Shown: positions 1 to 6,617, numbered from the stretch's first letter. The stretch: 10,240 nt of DNA from Candidatus Pacearchaeota archaeon (GCA_002690445.1 NZER01000425.1:1-10240); one strand, 5' to 3'. Notes: a model not told the origin generated them from the sequence alone. Numbers and translations: made by a program.

Positions 1-1
1 G

Positions 2-415
2 GCAGGATTCACGCAGGGGTTCGCTGATTTTTTCACCGGGGAAGGATACTACGCTGACCCAAGAGGTACTTTTGCTGATGGACCTTGGAGTATTTCAGAA
101 ACACCAATTACTTTAGGATCAAGAATGGGTGGAACTTTGGATCCGTATGGTAATCCACAAGGAGCTATGCACGGTAATTCACCACATGGAGAATCATGGG
201 TACCTAGGGGTGCAGGAGGAGAACCTTTATCAGCCTATCACGGGTATCAACCCGGCACTGAAGGCGACAGAGGGTTAGCGATGCTGCAGGCAGGGATGAA
301 TAACCAACCATTTCAAACACTTGCTAGTCCCACTGGAGGAAAAATGGCAGGAGGAGTGGGTGCAGGAATTAACGGCTTAGCGTCGTTGCTTAGCCAGAAG
401 GGGAGCACAATTTAA
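2..415 (+). CDS. 3' end of an unidentified Gly-rich phage structural protein (5'-truncated)
   Basis: The reading frame is open from base 2 to the TAA at 413-415 with no stop, so the gene starts before the window; the first internal ATG, at 125, has no convincing claim to be the start. The visible 137 residues are rich in Gly, Pro, Ala and aromatic residues, with no membrane segment and no recognisable enzyme motif. Near the C-terminus is a QAGMNNQPF segment resembling one near the end of the 1150-residue protein at 6617-10069. It ends in a hydrophobic Gly/Ala/Leu stretch (GGVGAGINGLASLL) before a short polar tail. Its place at the head of a run of virion genes suggests a structural or morphogenetic role, which is inference. 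The next gene starts on the last base of this stop codon (TAATG), so the two are probably translationally coupled. Confidence 0.85.
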   Translation, partial: AGFTQGFADFFTGEGYYADPRGTFADGPWSISETPITLGSRMGGTLDPYGNPQGAMHGNSPHGESWVPRGAGGEPLSAYHGYQPGTEGDRGLAMLQAGMNNQPFQTLASPTGGKMAGGVGAGINGLASLLSQKGSTI

Positions 416-585
416 TGGCACAGATAAACATACCACGATTGCCGCAGGCACCTTCAGAGTACAGCGAGGAGCAGATTAATCAGTTGATTACTTCACTGGA
501 TCAGTTAATTAAGCTTCTGAATTCCTCTTACACACCAGAACAATTACGGAACGATGACGAGGCAATTGCCTGGTTTATAGGATAA
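415..585 (+). CDS. Small conserved-type phage protein, 56 aa
   Basis: A 56-codon frame begins with ATG at 415, overlapping the upstream TAA by one base, and ends TAA at 583-585. A purine-rich AAGGGGAG at 398-405 can serve as ribosome binding site. After a Pro-containing N-terminus (IPRLPQAP) come about 25 residues of likely amphipathic helix (EEQINQLITSLDQLIKLLN), then a polar, acidic stretch ending AWFIG. The frame exactly fills the space between its neighbours, which is the main evidence that it is real. Similar tiny proteins with a helical core and a terminal Trp-Phe motif occur, as far as I recall, in marine phage structural clusters, but I know of no assigned function. A helical adaptor or oligomerisation role is only a guess. 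Confidence 0.8.
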   Translation: MAQINIPRLPQAPSEYSEEQINQLITSLDQLIKLLNSSYTPEQLRNDDEAIAWFIG

Positions 586-586
586 A

Positions 587-910
587 ATGGCTAACGCATA
601 TAAAAACGCAAAACTTGACTTAACGGACACGGATAATGAGACGTTGTACACTGTACCAACGGCTACAACGACCATCATAAAGTCCATTCTTGTCTCGGAA
701 GATGCTGGCGCTACACCCACTATTACGGTGACGCTCGTTAATTCAGCCGCTGCCATTTTCAGTCTTTTCAAGACAAAGGCACTGACTGCAAACGGAACAT
801 TGGAATTACTCACGAACCCGTTGGTCGCGGAGGAATCCGAAATAATAAAGGTACAGGCATCCGCTGGGAATGAGCTTCATGTGGTAATGTCTTTCCTTGA
901 AATAACTTAA
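587..910 (+). CDS. Small beta-rich phage protein, 107 aa, putative virion component
   Basis: ATG at 587 follows the upstream TAA by one base (TAAAATG), with AGGA at 579-582. The protein shows alternating hydrophobic and Thr/Ser/Val strands throughout: LYTVPTATTTIIKSILVSE, a central PTITVTLV strand, IFSLFK, and a C-terminal VVMSFLEI strand. Such a pattern suggests a small beta-sandwich, as in virion decoration, collar or fibre-associated proteins. There is no signal peptide, membrane segment or catalytic motif. I recall similar proteins of about 100 residues (MANxYKNAKxDL start) in many uncultured marine phages, without a proven role. The neighbours are small structural-type genes. A decoration or head-tail accessory function is plausible but unproven. 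Confidence 0.85.
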   Translation: MANAYKNAKLDLTDTDNETLYTVPTATTTIIKSILVSEDAGATPTITVTLVNSAAAIFSLFKTKALTANGTLELLTNPLVAEESEIIKVQASAGNELHVVMSFLEIT

Positions 911-922
911 TACTTGCTATAT

Positions 923-927
923 GGTGA
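923..927 (+). promoter_or_regulatory. Weak ribosome binding site for the 81-aa gene
   Basis: GGTGA lies four bases before the ATG at 932. It supports that ATG over the in-frame TTG at 914, which would add six residues and has no upstream purine-rich site. The match is modest. Confidence 0.45.
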
Positions 928-931
928 CAAT

Positions 932-1177
932 ATGCCTATAAATGAAGACGAAGTACTTGAATACGCTGTAGTAAACGGTGAGAAGGTTCCCAAGATTGTG
1001 GTACCTGCACAGGTTACTATAGAGAATACCGAAACAGGGGTAGAGTATAATTCCGATGCGGAAGCTCAAGCCGACGTGGATGACCCTTCCACGCCTACAC
1101 AACAACAACATGTTCGAAGACATGTAACCATACAGGTTGCAAAGATAAAAGATTTGCTTGCCAAGCAAGGACTATAA
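932..1177 (+). CDS. Small acidic phage protein, 81 aa
   Basis: The start is taken at ATG 932 because a GGTGA precedes it and the protein begins naturally as MPINEDE; the frame stays open upstream to a TTG at 914. The N-terminal half is acidic with short beta-like segments (KIVVPAQVTIENTETGVEY). It is followed by an Asp/Ala/Glu-rich stretch (DAEAQADVDDPSTPTQQQ) and a C-terminal part with Arg/His and a likely helix (VTIQVAKIKDLLAKQ). There is no known enzyme motif. The gene lies 21 bases after the 107-residue gene, the largest gap in the window, and is followed directly by the next start. The layout resembles small conserved proteins in marine phage virion clusters that I remember only as hypotheticals; function unknown. 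Confidence 0.8.
   Translation: MPINEDEVLEYAVVNGEKVPKIVVPAQVTIENTETGVEYNSDAEAQADVDDPSTPTQQQHVRRHVTIQVAKIKDLLAKQGL
1167..1171 (+). promoter_or_regulatory. Ribosome binding site deciding the start at 1179
   Basis: AAGGA sits seven bases before ATG 1179, inside the end of the preceding gene. It favours that ATG over the in-frame TTG at 1158, whose use would only add seven residues overlapping the upstream gene. Confidence 0.6.
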
Positions 1178-1178
1178 A

Positions 1179-1643
1179 ATGAGCTTAATGGATTTATATT
1201 TTAACGGGGGTGGATCAGTTCGAAGGGATAGACTTCCTAACACAGCACCGCCAGGAACAAGAGTGGGACCACCATCAAACATAGGAAGAGATCGTATGGC
1301 CACACCTTTCAGTCCATCATATGGAGGAGGATTTCCTCCAAATACTCTAGGACTGATGCAAGGTGATCTAAGAGACACTCACCATTATCCATCAGGAGAT
1401 TCCTCTCGGATAAATGCCGCGCTTATGGGAGGCATGAACCGTCCTGACTTAGAAGGAATAATGCAGATGGCATACCGACCTGGAACTTATGGCTTTGACT
1501 ACGATGATGATGACTATGGGCCATTCATTTCACCTTCAGTTTTAGAAGGAGATGATGATTGGCTTTATGATCCAGTGAATGATGAATATATGTTTGATTT
1601 ATTACGTGGTAACTTAACATCAATAGGACAAGGCATAGGATAA
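1179..1643 (+). CDS. Gly/Pro-rich protein with Asp-rich C-terminal half, 154 aa
   Basis: The start at ATG 1179 has AAGGA seven bases upstream and the common TAAAATG junction. The N-terminal 60 residues are low-complexity and basic (Arg 15, 16, 18, 28, 37, 39) with many Gly, Pro and Ser. The C-terminal 50 residues are strongly acidic, with clusters DYDDDDY (about 107-113) and EGDDDW (about 123-128), followed by an amphipathic stretch EYMFDLLRGNL. The composition suggests a largely disordered virion or assembly protein; the Asp clusters could bind divalent cations or a basic partner such as the Lys-rich protein two genes downstream (speculative). No family recognised. Its stop overlaps the next ATG by one base. 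Confidence 0.82.
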   Translation: MSLMDLYFNGGGSVRRDRLPNTAPPGTRVGPPSNIGRDRMATPFSPSYGGGFPPNTLGLMQGDLRDTHHYPSGDSSRINAALMGGMNRPDLEGIMQMAYRPGTYGFDYDDDDYGPFISPSVLEGDDDWLYDPVNDEYMFDLLRGNLTSIGQGIG

Positions 1644-2743
1644 TGGGATTTCTAAGCAAATTAATGAAGAACCCTATAATGCAAATGCTTGCGCCAATGG
1701 CGATAAGCTCTGCGTTCCCATTTCTTTCTACCCTTGGACCAGGAGGTGGTCTATCAAGTTTATTCAGCAAAATGAATCCACTTGCGGCGAACGCTATGAA
1801 GCAGGGCCTAATTGGATACGGAACTGGCCTTGCAACTGGAGCTGAGAAGCCCGGAAAACAGGCTGCGTATGCAGGGTTAGCTTCTATGCTTCCCTCTTAC
1901 ATGAGTGCCTCTAGAGAGGCTAAAGATTTTAACAAGATGTATGCTGGAGTGCCGGGTAAGTCCCGCATTATGACTGAAGCACCACAGATTGATCCCATGG
2001 ATTGGCAGGATATTATTAGCCAAGAGCGTACTCCTTTTAAACCTTCCTGGACGGGAAAATACGCGGATATTGCCGCACCTAAAAGTGTGAAAGCTTGGGA
2101 TATACTAAGCACGCCAGGAGGTTTGACAAGAGAGATACCCGCATACGAAGACTTGAGTACAATGATTCTTGATCCGTCCAGTAGTGAGAGGCTTATGCCA
2201 TCACTGACTGAGCCTTTTTCTAAGAACATGAACGCGGACATATTTACGAAAACAACGGGTGGTGGTTGGACAGCAGATAAAATGGGCAACCTTATTCCCA
2301 TAGCGGAGGAAACAAAGTCAGACTTTTTGCCAACAGCTTTCTCACAAGCAGTAGGGGCCGGTGCAGAATACATGGAAACGGCTGACGTAAGGGCAGAAAA
2401 AAAGTGGGCTAGAGACAAAGCGAAAAGAAAAAAAGAACTTGCGTGGATGTACGGAGTACCTGAAGATATGATCACTGGGGAAATGGCCAATCCATGGAGT
2501 TCAGGTAGAGGCTTATGGAACAAAGGAGGAATAGCTTCCCTTCAAAATGGGGGCGGAGTAAATGGAGCAGGAACAGGAACATCAGATTCAATTGACGCGA
2601 AATTATCGGACGGTGAGTTCGTTATGACGGCAAAGGCCGTCGAAAACCTTGGTGGTGGGGATCGCTACGAAGGGGCTAGAAAAATGTACGGCATGATGAA
2701 CATGCTGGATCCGGAATCAGAATCCATGCAGGAGGTGGTATAA
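1643..2743 (+). CDS. Putative virion protein with C-terminal GTGTSDSI/LSDGEFV domain, 366 aa
   Basis: ATG 1643 overlaps the previous TAA (TAATG). The N-terminus (residues 1-65) is hydrophobic and rich in Met, Gly and Leu (PIMQMLAPMAISSAFPFL), possibly membrane- or coat-interacting. Residues 100-245 are a mixed soluble region. A charged Lys/Arg/Glu helix lies at about 248-268, then a C-terminal module at about 295-353 containing GGIASL, GTGTSDSIDAKLSDGEFV and MTAKAVENLGGGDR. That module is one I recognise from many marine phage structural proteins and from the ends of some tail tape-measure proteins; its job is not settled. About 26 residues are Met, unusually many. Position among virion genes supports a structural role. 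Not a complete tape measure, being too short. Confidence 0.85.
   Translation: MGFLSKLMKNPIMQMLAPMAISSAFPFLSTLGPGGGLSSLFSKMNPLAANAMKQGLIGYGTGLATGAEKPGKQAAYAGLASMLPSYMSASREAKDFNKMYAGVPGKSRIMTEAPQIDPMDWQDIISQERTPFKPSWTGKYADIAAPKSVKAWDILSTPGGLTREIPAYEDLSTMILDPSSSERLMPSLTEPFSKNMNADIFTKTTGGGWTADKMGNLIPIAEETKSDFLPTAFSQAVGAGAEYMETADVRAEKKWARDKAKRKKELAWMYGVPEDMITGEMANPWSSGRGLWNKGGIASLQNGGGVNGAGTGTSDSIDAKLSDGEFVMTAKAVENLGGGDRYEGARKMYGMMNMLDPESESMQEVV
2731..2736 (+). promoter_or_regulatory. Strong Shine-Dalgarno for the Lys-rich gene
   Basis: GGAGGT inside the last codons of the 366-residue gene, eight bases before ATG 2745. Placement within the upstream coding sequence suggests coupled translation. 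Confidence 0.65.
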
Positions 2744-2744
2744 A

Positions 2745-3119
2745 ATGGTAGGAGCAATTATAAAGGGGGTACTTAAGAGCAAGTATAAGCCTAAGCCAAA
2801 GTCTAAGTATCCTAAAACAGTAAGCAGGAAATTAAAAAGGGAGGCTAAAATTCATCCCTCTGAGAAATATTTATCACGTAAAGCTGTCTTAGGTGGAGCA
2901 AAAGCTGCACTTATGAAAAAGAAACCTTTAATTTCTAAGTTTGAAGCTGGCGTAGGAGTAGGAGTAGCTGGAACTTTAGGGACTAAAGAAATCTTAAAGA
3001 GGAATAAAGCTAAAAAAGATGCTAAAGCTGCAAGCGATAAAAAACTAAAAGAATCTCTTAAGAAACATGAGAAAAAAACTAAAGAGAAGCGTAGAAAATA
3101 CGGGAAACACCATGGGTAG
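2745..3119 (+). CDS. Very Lys-rich small basic protein with one Gly-rich hydrophobic segment, 124 aa
   Basis: By hand count about 35 of 124 residues are Lys and 6 are Arg, against about 9 Asp/Glu, so the protein is strongly basic. The first 30 residues carry repeated K-x-K spacing (KSKYKPKPKSKYPK). A short Gly/Val-rich hydrophobic stretch (FEAGVGVGVAGTLGT, about 66-80) follows, and the C-terminal 40 residues are almost pure charged helix (KKHEKKTKEKRRKYGKHHG end). It could bind the packaged genome, a partner with acidic tracts, or membranes; nothing in the sequence decides. The hydrophobic part looks too short and glycine-rich for a standard transmembrane helix, so a holin is unlikely. It ends with TAG, unlike most neighbours. 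No family recognised. Confidence 0.83.
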   Translation: MVGAIIKGVLKSKYKPKPKSKYPKTVSRKLKREAKIHPSEKYLSRKAVLGGAKAALMKKKPLISKFEAGVGVGVAGTLGTKEILKRNKAKKDAKAASDKKLKESLKKHEKKTKEKRRKYGKHHG

Positions 3120-3122
3120 TTA

Positions 3123-3575
3123 ATGGAGTGGAGGTTCTTGGAACCTAACGACTTTGAGTGGATTCTAAAAATATCAAAAGAGCACCACAAGGAGTCAGAC
3201 TGGAGTGAGGTTGAATACAGTGAGGATAAGGTAAAGGGATACATCAACACTGCCTTAAGCGATCCGAATTATTTTGCGATCGTTATTGAAAAGGATGAGG
3301 AGAGGATTGGGTTCATGGCCGGTAAGCTTCTGGAATACAGCTTTAGCCATGAAAAATTTGCGAGGGAACTGGATTTGTATGTGGTACCCTCTCAACGAAA
3401 AGGAATGGCAGGAATATTTATGATGAAAAAATTTATGGACTGGGCGAAGGTTAACAACGCTATTGAAGTGTTATTTGAACCACGCCTTTCTGATGGAACC
3501 ATAAAAAAATTTGACGCGATGGCAAAGCGTCTTGGTATGGAACATTTAGCGAACGCTTATAGGAGGAAATTATGA
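3123..3575 (+). CDS. GNAT-fold N-acetyltransferase-like protein (T7 gp13 position), 150 aa
   Basis: Length and pattern fit the Gcn5-related acetyltransferase fold. The N-terminal strand-helix is FLEPNDFEWILKISKEHHKE. The central strands are YFAIVIEKDEERIGFMAG and ELDLYVVPS, followed by the acetyl-CoA pyrophosphate-binding loop QRKGMA (Q91, G94, A96; family Q/R-x-x-G-x-G/A) and its helix. The end, RLGMEHLANAYRRKL, matches the typical last helix-strand of GNATs. Substrate cannot be read. It immediately precedes the Gln-rich 340-residue, 673-residue and 1150-residue genes, an arrangement parallel to T7 gp13-14-15-16. From memory, T7 gp13 (138 aa) has been related to this fold. It may thus be a virion assembly protein, not necessarily an active enzyme. 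Its flanking junctions (TAG-TTA-ATG before, ATGA after) differ from the cluster's usual ones. Confidence 0.85.
   Translation: MEWRFLEPNDFEWILKISKEHHKESDWSEVEYSEDKVKGYINTALSDPNYFAIVIEKDEERIGFMAGKLLEYSFSHEKFARELDLYVVPSQRKGMAGIFMMKKFMDWAKVNNAIEVLFEPRLSDGTIKKFDAMAKRLGMEHLANAYRRKL
3561..3566 (+). promoter_or_regulatory. Consensus Shine-Dalgarno for the Gln-rich virion gene
   Basis: AGGAGG, the best ribosome binding site in the window, lies five bases before ATG 3572 and within the last codons of the acetyltransferase-like gene. Combined with the 4-base ATGA overlap it suggests a high translation rate for the following gene. Confidence 0.75.
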
Positions 3576-4594
3576 GTTTTGGTGGTGGCGACAGCCCTAG
3601 TAACACTTCATTTCAGACACAGTACACAAGAGACGCTCCTCAAATAGAGGCGGCGAAACTTGGGTTAATGCAGACAGCGCAGGACTATACGCGCTTTGGA
3701 ATGAACCCTTGGGAAGCTTCCGCACCTGGATCAAAACCAGGCGACACAGGATACGGAGAATATGAATACAAAGGACCTGCTGGAGGTGCCTATGCGCCAG
3801 GGACAAAGTTTAGTGATTTAACGCGTGAACAAAGGGCACGTGAAGGACAGGCTGGAGGAGCTGCAGGAATACCAACACAACAGGTTGCGGCATTTTCACC
3901 ACAACAGCAAGAAGCATTTAATTTAGCATCACAAGGAATAGGGGCATACCAACCTCTTCTAGATCAGTCAAAACAATTTACACAGCAATCAACGCAACAA
4001 TATGATCCTCAGTCATACCAACAATACATGAATCCATATCAGGATGAAGTTATAGGAGGAATAGAACAACAATTTGGAAAGGCAGGAGCCGGACTGGATC
4101 TACAGGCAGCCAAGTCAGGTGCCTTTGGAGGAGCCAGACAAGGAATACAGTCAGCTGAACTAGCAGGACAGCAGGCGAGAGCTGTAGGACAGGCACAGGC
4201 ACAGAATTATGGACAGGCACAACAACAAGCACAACAACAGTTTGCATCACAAGTGGGGAGATACGGACAGGCAGGACAGCAAATGGCTGGTCTTGCTGGT
4301 CAGCAACAACAACAGCACATGGGGGACATTGCATCATTAATGTCAGCCGGTTCTGTACAGCAGCAATCACAACAACAGTTCTTGGATGCACAATACCAAC
4401 AACAGTTACAGCAGTTGTATGAGCCATACCAACGATTAGGATTCACTTCTGATATCTATCAAGGTATGCCTTCAAGTGCCATGGCAATTTCAATGGGAAC
4501 TTCCCCCGGAAGTAATCCATTGGCTCAAACCGTAGGAGCTGGAATTGCTGGACTAGGTGCATATCAGGGCTATAAAAATGTAACTGGAGGTTAA
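3572..4594 (+). CDS. Gln/Ala-rich putative internal virion protein (gp14-like position), 340 aa
   Basis: By hand count about 66 of 340 residues are Gln, mostly between residues 103 and 287, in runs such as AQQQAQQQ and AGQQQQQH. Recognisable blocks are AFSPQQQEAFNLA (about 107-119), YMNPYQDEVI (152-161), a SGAFGGARQ block (182-190), a long Gln/Ala helical region, and YEPYQRLGFTSDIYQG (283-298). It ends in a Gly-rich hydrophobic tail (AGIAGLGAY, 324-331). This combination recurs, as I remember, in structural proteins of many marine phages. Position before two large proteins suggests a counterpart of T7 gp14, an internal core and ejection protein, though T7 gp14 is only 196 residues and I cannot show homology. 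Long coiled-coil or helical assembly in the virion is the likely structure. Confidence 0.85.
   Translation: MSFGGGDSPSNTSFQTQYTRDAPQIEAAKLGLMQTAQDYTRFGMNPWEASAPGSKPGDTGYGEYEYKGPAGGAYAPGTKFSDLTREQRAREGQAGGAAGIPTQQVAAFSPQQQEAFNLASQGIGAYQPLLDQSKQFTQQSTQQYDPQSYQQYMNPYQDEVIGGIEQQFGKAGAGLDLQAAKSGAFGGARQGIQSAELAGQQARAVGQAQAQNYGQAQQQAQQQFASQVGRYGQAGQQMAGLAGQQQQQHMGDIASLMSAGSVQQQSQQQFLDAQYQQQLQQLYEPYQRLGFTSDIYQGMPSSAMAISMGTSPGSNPLAQTVGAGIAGLGAYQGYKNVTGG
4187..4315 (+). repeat. CAR-codon low-complexity tract with short direct repeats
   Basis: Within the Gln-rich gene, GGACAGGCA recurs at 4187, 4211 and 4265, and CAA/CAG triplet runs occur at about 4220-4240 and 4301-4315. The repeats stay in phase with the reading frame and encode Gly-Gln-Ala and poly-Gln, so expansion or contraction in steps of three would keep the frame. 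Confidence 0.6.
4585..4590 (+). promoter_or_regulatory. Shine-Dalgarno for the 673-aa gene
   Basis: TGGAGG at the end of the Gln-rich gene, five bases before ATG 4596; the sequence between them contains the upstream TAA. Confidence 0.6.
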
Positions 4595-4595
4595 A

Positions 4596-6617
4596 ATGGG
4601 AAACCCATTTATGAGATCTCTATTCAAACCAATTTTAAATACGGCATCACGTAGCGCATACAAAATGCGCAACTCCGCACAGGAATTAGGAAAAGCGGCG
4701 AGGGATTCAGGAGCAAAAATATATGATAGCCCCTATTACAAGGCGTATATGGAAGCTGCGATGGGAAAAGCTGGACCAACAACGTTTGGACCCTTTACGG
4801 GTGGAAAAAGAATAAAGCAGATAACAGCTTTAGGAACACCTATTTATGCATATAACAAGTTAAGCGATCTTACAGACCTTCCGTTTAGAACAACCACTCC
4901 TGAGAAAGAGGAAGAGAAAGTAATAGAGGATGATAAAAGTATTTTAATTGAAGAACCAGAAACTAAAGAAGAAGAAAAAGTTGATTCAGAGACAGAAGTA
5001 AAGGAAGATGTATTAGCAACCAGCGAGGATACTTCTAATACACGAACAACGGATACGGCTCTAGTGGAGCAGAATAATTTATATTCAGGACTAATTGAAA
5101 ATGATAGTCTTAGAAGAATTGAAGGGTACAAGGATGTAATAAAACAAATAATGGGTAGTGGCGATGAATCGCAGAACATGCAAAGCATGGCATTGCTTAT
5201 GCAGTTAGGATCAGCACTTATGTCCGGAAAGTCACTGGATTCAGGACTGCAGGGATTTCTAGACATAGTAGGACAAGCAGGAATGCAAACAGCACCTACT
5301 CTATTCCAAATGGGAGTTGAAAAAGGAAAGGCGGACAGAGAAATTGGAGCTGCTGCTCTCAACATGTACATGTCCGAGCTGGATAAGTCGAATGACCGAA
5401 GTGGTCCGTTCACCATTGTATATGAAAATTTATATAAGACTGACGGAAATAACGGTTTTGTTTATGATGGAAACGGAGACATGATCCCTGTGGATAAAAG
5501 AAGGGTTGGAACTTATTACCGTAAGAGCCCTGAGATTACGGGATATATGGACATGAATGCAGGTGCCGGTTATGACCGATTTACATTTGTTGATACATCT
5601 GCGTCAGCCGAAGGAATGCAGGCCAGTGGATGGGGTGCTGGAACAGCCCAGATGGGTGGTGAGGCAGCTAAAGATGCACAGATTAAATACGCGAATTACT
5701 TGAAGCGTGGTCTTAACACCATGGCTGATTTCATTATGCCCCTTATCATTGACCAAAGACAAAATTTACTAGGAACGTGGGGTGAAATTGCAAGACTTGG
5801 TGCTCCTAAAAAGGCATTTCTTGATGCAATAACACAAGGACTATTTACCAGTGCCGGCGGCGAAAAGAGTTTCAATGACAAGTTTAATGCCATTCAGAAG
5901 GATACCCTCGATGCAATGCAGAAAGACAACTACCTCGTCTTCAGGACTCCTAACCAAACACAGATCATAGACGGAAAGGAAGTTGGATTCTTTGTTGATC
6001 ATAAGAATGAATATGGGTTCAACGCTAACCCAACATACTCATCTGATGGCAAGACACTGCTTGATCCAGGGGAAGCAGCATGGATACCAACAAGAAAGGG
6101 CATTGAAATGCTTCTTGATAATCCTAATTTATCAGCCCTTAAAACATTCGAGACAACACTTGGTCTTATGCTTGCAAGGGACAGGCAGCCTACTGGCCGT
6201 ATGCTGGCGGACGTTCTTAGGAATTCATTCGCACAGACAAAAATGACTGGCCTTGGTAGTGATCTAGCAACCTCACCACAACAGGTTATTGAGAACTATG
6301 TTTACATATACAATACACTATACGACAACATGACAGCGGCTTATAAGTCAGCGGGACAAACTGACAATGAAGCGGAAGCAATGGAGAACAACTGGGATTT
6401 TGTTCCTGACTCATTTAATGTTAATGGACTTGACAAGTTTGTTTCTTCTTACTACCAACTTCGCTACGGTGATTCAAGATACGAAAAAGAAATTCACGGA
6501 GCATCAATGTTCGGCGCGTGGAGACAGTCCATGGAAGCCAATCTAAATTTGGACGCAAACGAAACTCAAGAATCAACTACAGACATACATAATAACATTA
6601 TGGATCAGCTAAAATAA
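4596..6617 (+). CDS. Putative internal virion/ejection protein (gp15-like position), 673 aa
   Basis: ATG 4596 follows TAA by one base. The first 100 residues are basic. Residues 103-145 are a sharply acidic low-complexity linker (EKEEEKVIEDD, KEEEKVDSETEVKED). Residues about 195-265 form a Met/Leu/Gly-rich helical block (MQLGSALMSGK, DIVGQAGMQTAPTLFQMGVE, KGKADREIGAAAL) of a type I recall in marine phage structural proteins. The remaining 400 residues look like a globular mixed fold with no recognised catalytic motif and no clear membrane helix. Size (673 against 747 for T7 gp15) and position between the Gln-rich and the 1150-residue proteins fit a gp15-like component of the DNA-ejection tube. 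That assignment rests on synteny alone. The stop overlaps the next start by one base. Confidence 0.83.
   Translation: MGNPFMRSLFKPILNTASRSAYKMRNSAQELGKAARDSGAKIYDSPYYKAYMEAAMGKAGPTTFGPFTGGKRIKQITALGTPIYAYNKLSDLTDLPFRTTTPEKEEEKVIEDDKSILIEEPETKEEEKVDSETEVKEDVLATSEDTSNTRTTDTALVEQNNLYSGLIENDSLRRIEGYKDVIKQIMGSGDESQNMQSMALLMQLGSALMSGKSLDSGLQGFLDIVGQAGMQTAPTLFQMGVEKGKADREIGAAALNMYMSELDKSNDRSGPFTIVYENLYKTDGNNGFVYDGNGDMIPVDKRRVGTYYRKSPEITGYMDMNAGAGYDRFTFVDTSASAEGMQASGWGAGTAQMGGEAAKDAQIKYANYLKRGLNTMADFIMPLIIDQRQNLLGTWGEIARLGAPKKAFLDAITQGLFTSAGGEKSFNDKFNAIQKDTLDAMQKDNYLVFRTPNQTQIIDGKEVGFFVDHKNEYGFNANPTYSSDGKTLLDPGEAAWIPTRKGIEMLLDNPNLSALKTFETTLGLMLARDRQPTGRMLADVLRNSFAQTKMTGLGSDLATSPQQVIENYVYIYNTLYDNMTAAYKSAGQTDNEAEAMENNWDFVPDSFNVNGLDKFVSSYYQLRYGDSRYEKEIHGASMFGAWRQSMEANLNLDANETQESTTDIHNNIMDQLK

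Noticed and set aside
615..637. TTGACT followed by GATAAT, resembling a sigma70 promoter
   Set aside because: The spacer is only about 11 bases, far from 17, and it lies inside a coding sequence.
544..813. An 89-codon minus-strand frame with hydrophobic runs
   Set aside because: It spans a coupled gene junction and mirrors the Thr/Val-rich 107-residue protein; no ribosome binding context.
914..931. TTG at 914 as start of the 81-residue gene
   Set aside because: ATG 932 has a closer purine-rich site and gives a cleaner N-terminus; TTG would be unusual in this ATG-only cluster.
1108..1125. ACATGT repeated around a 6-base spacer, a possible hairpin or operator
   Set aside because: ACATGT is self-complementary, so any direct repeat looks inverted; it lies within coding sequence and has no T-run for a terminator.
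1897..2523. A 208-codon open frame on the minus strand
   Set aside because: It lies wholly inside the 366-residue gene, has a Cys/Ser-rich non-protein-like composition, and no gene on that strand fits the one-directional operon.
2940..2990. Gly/Val segment of the Lys-rich protein as a holin transmembrane helix
   Set aside because: The hydrophobic run is only about 15 residues, nearly half Gly, and flanked by dense Lys on both sides; no endolysin gene lies nearby.
4844..5416. A 190-codon minus-strand frame
   Set aside because: It is the complement of the acidic Glu/Lys linker and helical block of the 673-residue gene; the Ser/Phe/Leu-rich product is the expected shadow of GAA/AAA codons.
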